A stretch of DNA of 64,000 nucleotides from Hygrocybe punicea (taxonomy: Eukaryota; Basidiomycota; Agaricomycetes; Agaricales; Hygrophoraceae): the NCBI GenBank assembly GCA_963556145.1, contig OY744462.1:6324001-6388000 (forward strand), written 5' to 3'. The position numbers were made by a program, and so were the translations under genes. A model generated the notes under the pieces. That model was not told the origin of the DNA and did no database searches. It saw nothing but the letters and a program-made list of their open reading frames with translations. Every line of letters starts with the position of its first letter. Within the stretch, counting starts at the first letter, position 1. Of this stretch, positions 58,601-64,000 are shown one piece after another.

Positions 58601-58960
58601 GTGCTCCTGCGTGACTTTGAGGATGTCCGGGGAGGCGATCTCGGTGTGTATCATCACTGTCATGCTCCTCCTCCTTGTTTCCATCATTGTTGAGGTGGTG
58701 GGGAGTGGGATCATGGTGGGAGGCAAGTTCAGAGGTGAGTAGGTGGTGGAAAAGCACATGTGACTGATCATATGGCTTTGAACCTTCCACCATCACCCCC
58801 CCATTTGCCATACTCCCACTACCCACCCCCCTCAACAATGATGGAAATGAGGAGGAGGACAATGACAGCAATGATTGGCGCAGAGACCACCACCCCGGAT
58901 GTTGTAGTGGCGAGGTCGGGGTGGCTGTGGAATAATGATCCTAACCTGGTGGGTGTCAGT
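58601..58960. repeat. Foldback: imperfect inverted repeat of about 150-bp arms
   Basis: Bases 58610-58740 and the complement of 58785-58955 align with moderate divergence. They share TTTCCATCATTGTTGAGG, ATCCGGGG-like and GGGAGT-ATGG blocks, centred near 58760. It may be the remnant of a palindromic insertion. Confidence 0.65.
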
Positions 58961-60519
58961 ATAAAAGTGACAGGGAATAGTTTAGCAAGCTTCAGAGAAA
59001 TGATAAGAAACTAATAGTAAAAAGCCACCAAGTAATACTACTAATAACTAACAAGGCCGGTTGAAGCCGACGAAGCCAACAATGTCGGGTATGGCAGGTC
59101 GGGTGTCGGGTGACGAGAGATGTAGTGATGAAGACAGTAGAATGATGGGGAGAGTGTTGAGGAAACCGATGAGCAATATGTGCGATGGATTTTATTGAGA
59201 GACTGATTCTCAGAGAGAGGAAACGGGGAAACTGATTTCTTATTATGAGATGGCGCTTGGGCACCATTTTTATACTACAAAATTCTCTATCTAGATTCGG
59301 ACGAGAGTCCTTGGGCAATGAGAGAGAACAAAGAGAAACAGAAATAGGGAAATGAGAAGAGGGTTGCAATGCGACGGTGAAAGGGTGCACTGCGGTAATG
59401 TGAACGGAATCAAATACCAACTCTACCACAGTGCTGTACGAATTCTGAGGGGTTCAATCTCAATCCAAAAGGTTAGTAAAAATACACAGAGGTGCTCTGG
59501 ATAGCTGCGATGATGTTTCCGATGTGCGCGATGTGTGCGATGTGCGCGGCATGTGCGAAACAGTCGGCGATGTTTTCGGCATATACGTAGCACTTTGTAG
59601 AAGGAACGCAAAGTTTAATAGAGCGTAGCGGAGCTATCGCATGGACAGCGCAGTAAAGAGGTGATATGATAGACTGGAATCGGGGGTATACAAGACGTCT
59701 CTCTAGTATGTAAACTATAGGGGGTATTTATGCGAAGTTGGTTGTTAGGACAATACAGGGTGAAGAAGGCAAGACAAATAGACGGTGCGCGACGGAACTA
59801 TGGTGCAATAGGGATGAAATGGAACTGAAACAAAGGGTATAGCACCATGCGAAGCAATTTCCAAAATATCTAGAGGATAGGAGCTATACTGTTTGAAATA
59901 AGTGAAACATGTCGCATAAAGACTTCCCTGGAACCAGAACGGAATCGGAATGGAATAGGGTGAACGGTATAAGCATGGATGATGTCGGAGAGGCTCGAAA
60001 TATGTTTCCGAAGGGGGCCGAAGCGCTCCGAAGAAAATCGCAGTAATGTAAAATTATCGCCCGTATCGCGTGCATATCGCAGTTGCATCGCAATGGAGAT
60101 ACATATAAATCGGGATGTTTCGCAATGAATTGCAATGAATTGCAGCATGTCGAAGCTAGAATAGGTCCAATAGAGGGTTTCTGTGCTTAGGGACGTGCGC
60201 TGCGTATCAATGGTGACAGGAAAATGGAGGGGAAAGTAAATATCCATGAAAATGATCTAAAGATTCATACCTATCTCCGAAAGGATGAAGGGATGCGTAT
60301 ATAAGGCAAGTCCAAAGTTGGGAATCGAGTCCAATGAGATCCATCTGCGATAATTGGGATTCTGTGAGTTAAGGAGGTGGACTGACCAGGTACGTGAGCG
60401 GCCATGCTAGTCGGTATGCATTGGGTGGCATTAGGTTCGCAGGGCATTCAGCAAGATATTACCAACTGAGTTGGGATGCCTGAAAATGAGATTGCCCAAC
60501 TGGCTTGGGGATAGCTGAA
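58961..60519. other. Gene-free stretch with a possible LTR promoter on the minus strand
   Basis: On the minus strand GTAGTATAAAAATGG near 59268 resembles a TATA box, and CAATAAAATCC about 80 bases further a polyadenylation signal, as in LTRs. No matching second copy was found. Bases 59500-60120 have many GCGAT/ATCGC words and a short GATGTGCGC repeat at 59518-59556. Confidence 0.35.
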
Positions 60520-61140
60520 TCAGGCTGAGATATATCCTGGCCCAAATCACATGGTCCAGGCTGATGTTCCCAGGATATATCCTGGCCCAACTCACATGGT
60601 CCAGGCTTGTGTTCCTGGGATATATCCTGGCCCAACTAACATGGTCCAGGCTGATGTTCCCAGGATATATCCTGGCCCAACTGAGATGATCCAGGCTGAT
60701 GTTCTCAGGATATATCCTGGCCCAACTGAGATGGTCCAGGCTGATGTTCTCAGGATATCTCCTGGCCCAACTCACATGGTCCAGGCTGATGTTCCCAGGA
60801 TATATCCTGGCCCAACTGAGATGGTCCAGGCTGGTGTTCCCAGGATATATCCTGGCCCAACTAACAGGGTCCAGGCTGATGTTCCCAGGATATATCCTGG
60901 CCCAACTAACATGGTCCAGACTGATGTTCCCAGGATATATCCTGGCCCAACTCACATGATCCAGGCTGGTGTTCCCAGGATATATCCTGGCCCAACTGAG
61001 ATGGTCCAGGCTGATGTTCTCAGGATATATCCTGGCCCAACACACATGGTCCAGGCTAATATTTTCCCCAACCAACTGGGACTGGTCTAGGCTGGTGCTT
61101 TTAGGACATATCCTGGGCCAGCTGAAATGGTCCAGGCTGA
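60520..61140. repeat. 45-bp minisatellite, about 12 units
   Basis: Units of 45 bases, for example GATGTTCCCAGGATATATCC then TGGCCCAACTCACATGGTCC, follow each other with few changes. Two worn units lie at the right end. Nearly every unit has the perfect 16-base palindrome CCAGGATATATCCTGG or a one-base variant. Because 45 is a multiple of three, one frame stays open on each strand: a 15-residue repeat with DVPRIYPGPT on the plus strand and WARIYPGNISLDH on the minus strand. Confidence 0.95.
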
Positions 61141-61309
61141 TATGTATACCCTCCTAATTCTCCTCCTCATTATAACAATGTTGGTAACATCAGTGTTCAA
61201 TTTATGCTGTCAATTGCATACTTTTTTTTCTTTTATTCATATATATATATATTCATACTTCAATGTCCTCTTCAGCATCTTTTACCTCCAAGTATGGCTT
61301 GCTTGTCTT

Positions 61310-62010
61310 CTTCTTGATGGCAGTTCACCTCTGCTTATCTAAAGCATGCAACTCCTCTCTGACCTGTGATGGTTGTTTTCCTTCCCGTTGCAATGTGAAC
61401 CAGTAATGATAAAGCCCATTAGCACATCAGTTTGTAAAGTGTGGTGGCTTCTTGATAAGGATGTCTATGTTCTGAGTAATAGATCTTGACTCAAAACACT
61501 TGTGAGGATCTTCTTCGATATCCCTCCAGTGTGCAGTGGCAGTTTCACTATAAAAGGCTGCAAACAAGATTATTATTCTGACAGTATTTTCAGAACCCAT
61601 GCCAAGGGTAAATTCACGCCACTCATCATAAAAGTCACTATCCTTCCATTTAGAAAAATGCCTTGAGAATTTAGCTATTAAATCACCATTATCCTTCTCA
61701 ACATGACTTTCTGACTCCTGGAAATCTCCTACTTTCTTCTTATTTTATTGGGATTGTTGCCCATTCTTAAACCAATTGGCAATTTTCTACTGAAGATTAA
61801 TACATCAGCATGAAAAGAAGCATTATCAAAATGGCACAAACCTTGTCAAGAATGTCATTGTCATCAGGTGAAAGTGGTTTTGTTGGCTCTCTTCCTCTTC
61901 TTTTGAAGCTGGTACAACTCTTTGATGTTCAAAGTTTTTTCTTTTTCATTGTTTGTGGTAGAGACATATTTGTTATAGTGAGCTTTGAGTTAGCTTTGAG
62001 TATTGCCTGA
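61310..62010 (-). pseudogene. Unrecognised decayed minus-strand gene
   Basis: The best-preserved piece runs from about 61775 down to 61427: KIANWFKNGQQSQ, a stop, then NKKKVGDFQESESHVEKDNG, LIAKFSRHFSKWKDSDFYDE, WREFTLGMGSENTVRIIILF and AAFYSETATAHWRDIEEDPH. It has no nearby ATG and so shows no usual ORF. Further pieces lie upstream (REPTKPLSPDDNDILDKVCA near 61850) and downstream (HYWFTLQREGKQPSQVREEL near 61370). The composition is that of a real protein of unknown family. Confidence 0.55.
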
Positions 62011-62750
62011 ATTTCCCAAGCTATTGTTTGTGTGGTATGTAGTAGATTAGAGAGTGAGAGTGAGGTAAGAGAGATCAGAGAGACCAGGGAGGCTAAAGTG
62101 AACTTCAGAAAGCTGAAACAAATATTCTGCAAGATTGCTAGTGGAGTAACTCAGACCAAACCCGTGACCTGGCAATTCCTGAGTGACGTGGCTAATTCCC
62201 ACGTCAAAAATCACATGTTTACGATCATGTGATGGTTCAATTTTATTTAAAAACCCCGAAACCTTCGTGTTTTGCCTTCAGTGCTCTTCCACATCCACTT
62301 CACCTCTGAGAACAGACGGTTCTGTCACCCGGAGAATGCCGGGACTCGCTCGGGCTTCGATCCCGATTTGGGTGAGATCGTGCCTTTGGGACCAAAGGCA
62401 GCCAAACAGGCTGCAAACTGTCCAATCCGCCCCCTCGCTCTCAAATCCGCTGACGCCGTGCTAGGACGAGCAATGGCGAGGACCCACGGCACCCGGTCGC
62501 ACCAACCAGGCCACCCGCCAACGACGCCTCCAGTTCCTCACCGACAACAACCGCCACTCCCACCTCTCAGGTCCCCGCCAATTTCGTCGATCTCATCGGC
62601 GTCGTCATCCACCTCCTCGCGTACCTCCTCGTTCGCGTTTCCGGCACCCTCCTTGCCCTAGCGCTCTCTCTGCACCTCGCCTTCCCACCCCCAAGTCCCC
62701 GTCCCGTTCCCACCCTCGACGCATCCTGCTCCCAAGGTTCCCCACCCGCC
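62011..62750. other. Upstream region of the SAP-domain gene
   Basis: The first half is AT-rich. From about 62270 the sequence becomes GC- and pyrimidine-rich up to the ATG at 62751. An open frame at 62272-62661 is Pro/Ser-rich and could be leader or an upstream exon. Confidence 0.4.
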
Positions 62751-64000
62751 ATGGCGACAGAAGCGCCCGCGGTGACGCCCAGCTCAAGTGCCAGCTGCGC
62801 CAGCAGTGCCAACCAGCCGCCCTTGTCGTTATCACCCTCCTCTCCAAGTGAGGACGGGCCCCTCCCGTTTCCGGGTCGAGTGGGGGCAAATGGTCAGCAC
62901 GAGGTGCGGCATCTGACGCTGTGAGTCCCTTCCCCTCTCTCTTTTTTTCTTCCGGAGTGCTCAGACAGACATCTTTGCTAATAATTTTGTTTTTTCTCGG
63001 TCGTGCCATCCCGCCGCATCTCCCAGTCGTGGGCAGACGAAGTCCACTCTGAAAGATTGGTGCCGCGAGTTCCGCCTCCCGATGTCAGGCAACGTCGCCG
63101 CACTGCGTGAGCGGCTGAAGGCGTTCAGCGGAGACTCGAACGCATGGGATAGGTGAGCTAATACCCATCTCTGCCCTCTTCCCCAATGCTCCGGACTGAC
63201 TGCCCCCCACCACCTCCAGTTTACTTCCTGGCGCGAAGCGCTCACATAAAGGACCCAGGCCAGGGGTTCGAAAGTCCAAAGCCAAGCCGTCGGCACTGCG
63301 CCGTGAGGCGCTACTCGGCCGCGGCGTCCCTGATGCAAATGGCGCCGTCATCCACGCCCTCCCAACGGAGCGGTCAAGGGATACCCGGACTGCTGAACAA
63401 GTCCGGCAGCTCATCCCATGGGTACATAACGTGCATGCCCGCAATTACTGCGCTTCTGACTGTTTCACCGAAGGCAAAAAAAGTGATGGCCCTGTTTCCA
63501 TACCAGCCCACCACCCTCGACGATGAGGATCATCATGGTCAGCACCCGAATCCGGACAATGGCCCGACACATGGTGGAGCCATGCCTGACTCCACCTCAA
63601 TGCAGCCGCCTGGGCAAGAGCTCGCAACGAGCAGACTAGCCAAGCAGACAACTGCGGAGGTGAATAATCCATGTCACTCCGCTGTGCTGCTGCAATGCTA
63701 AATTGGGGCATTCAGCCCACAAACGACATCAGCTCCCTGCTTCGGCAGACGCAGGCACAGCTGTCGGCAGTACTAACTCAAATGGCAATGACCCACCCAC
63801 TGCCTCCTGAAGGCCAGCATGTGGCCCTCGCACCACCCAATCAGGCTCGTGCCTGCACACCGCCGTCTTCTGGTGGGTTGCCACCTCCGCCGGTGTCATT
63901 GCCGGGGCGCTTGCTTGTACTCGGAAATGGCACCGCCCTTCAAATTTCGGGGGACAGCATCCCAGACCCACCTGCTGTCTCGTTCGCCGATGACATCCCA
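62751..64000 (+). pseudogene. SAP-domain protein gene, 3' end outside the window, frame broken
   Basis: Exons 62751-62920 and 63027-63152, and a third starting at 63220, join in phase. The N-terminus is Ser-rich. The second exon encodes a SAP-like motif, STLKDWCREFRLPMSGN and ALRERLKAF, a helix-turn-helix fold that usually binds AT-rich DNA. Then come a basic stretch LLPGAKRSHKGPRPGVRKSK and ALRREALLGRGV. Near 63476, at a run of seven A, the first frame soon ends (stop near 63524) while another continues to 63701. From about 63727 a third frame stays open to the window end with Gln/Pro-rich sequence. This may be sequencing error in the A run plus an intron, or a decayed gene. SAP proteins of this shape are frequent in mushroom genomes, and a link to mobile elements is possible. 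Confidence 0.6.

Noticed and set aside
58961..59460. Solo LTR on the minus strand
   Set aside because: TATA-like and AATAAA-like words are present, but no second copy, no defined TG...CA ends and no target duplication could be found.
60431..61090. Two opposite repeat proteins of 214 and 179 residues
   Set aside because: A 45-bp repeat unit keeps frames open automatically; no start context, intron or conserved neighbour supports translation.
63255..63275. GGTTCGAAAGTCC as the B box of a tRNA gene
   Set aside because: It lies inside the SAP-domain coding exon, and no A box or cloverleaf could be drawn around it. No other tRNA or rRNA gene was seen in the window.

Overview
The window looks like a transposon-rich stretch of a filamentous basidiomycete, most likely a mushroom-forming Agaricomycete. 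The evidence is the dense 50-60 nt GT-AG introns, an intact Helitron with a DUF6570-like N-terminus, a Plavaka transposase relic, two hAT elements with transposase, and several non-autonomous hAT-like elements. The species cannot be named from the sequence.

Left part (1-9690): four apparently intact multi-exon genes lie close together. They are a 335-residue protein (885-2140, minus), a protein of about 470 residues (2803-4850, plus), a 545-residue Cys-rich/ATP-grasp-like protein (4938-6760, minus) and a 514-residue charged protein (7767-9690, plus). Their introns can be placed with matching phase. The first three resemble families I recall as expanded in Agaricomycetes but whose function is unknown. 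A tandem array of near-palindromes built on TGTTCGGT sits in the divergent promoter region of the last pair (7024-7345), and a shorter cluster lies at 113-172. This cassette is my best candidate for an undescribed system.

Helitron and assembly (8210-28466): bases 8210-17882 and 18083-27758 are the same sequence, separated by exactly 200 N. The only differences I found are three one-base losses in A runs close to the gap. The simplest reading is that overlapping contigs were placed end to end, so the fourth gene and the Helitron probably exist once. The complete Helitron reading frame is 20652-28397 (2581 residues): DUF6570-like region, HUH Rep, PIF1-type helicase and a C-terminal USP-like cysteine-peptidase domain. 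Its 3' end is the CTAG at 28466.

Right part (28467-62750): nested and decayed mobile elements, several with exact boundaries. These are a non-autonomous hAT-like element that split a host-type gene (30871-31971, TSD CCCAAAAC); a hAT (34010-37120, TSD CTCTACTG); two TAGTGTTGCC elements (37949-39103 and 39916-41797); a Plavaka relic (42573-46699); a second hAT (47120-50776, TSD GTCACTAT) with a solo LTR inside its gene; a 2.67-kb element with 312-bp inverted repeats (51550-54220, TSD GCATCT); and two further Helitron 3' ends (56680 and 57917). A 45-bp minisatellite at 60520-61140 keeps a frame open on both strands. From 62751 a SAP-domain gene runs out of the window with frame breaks.
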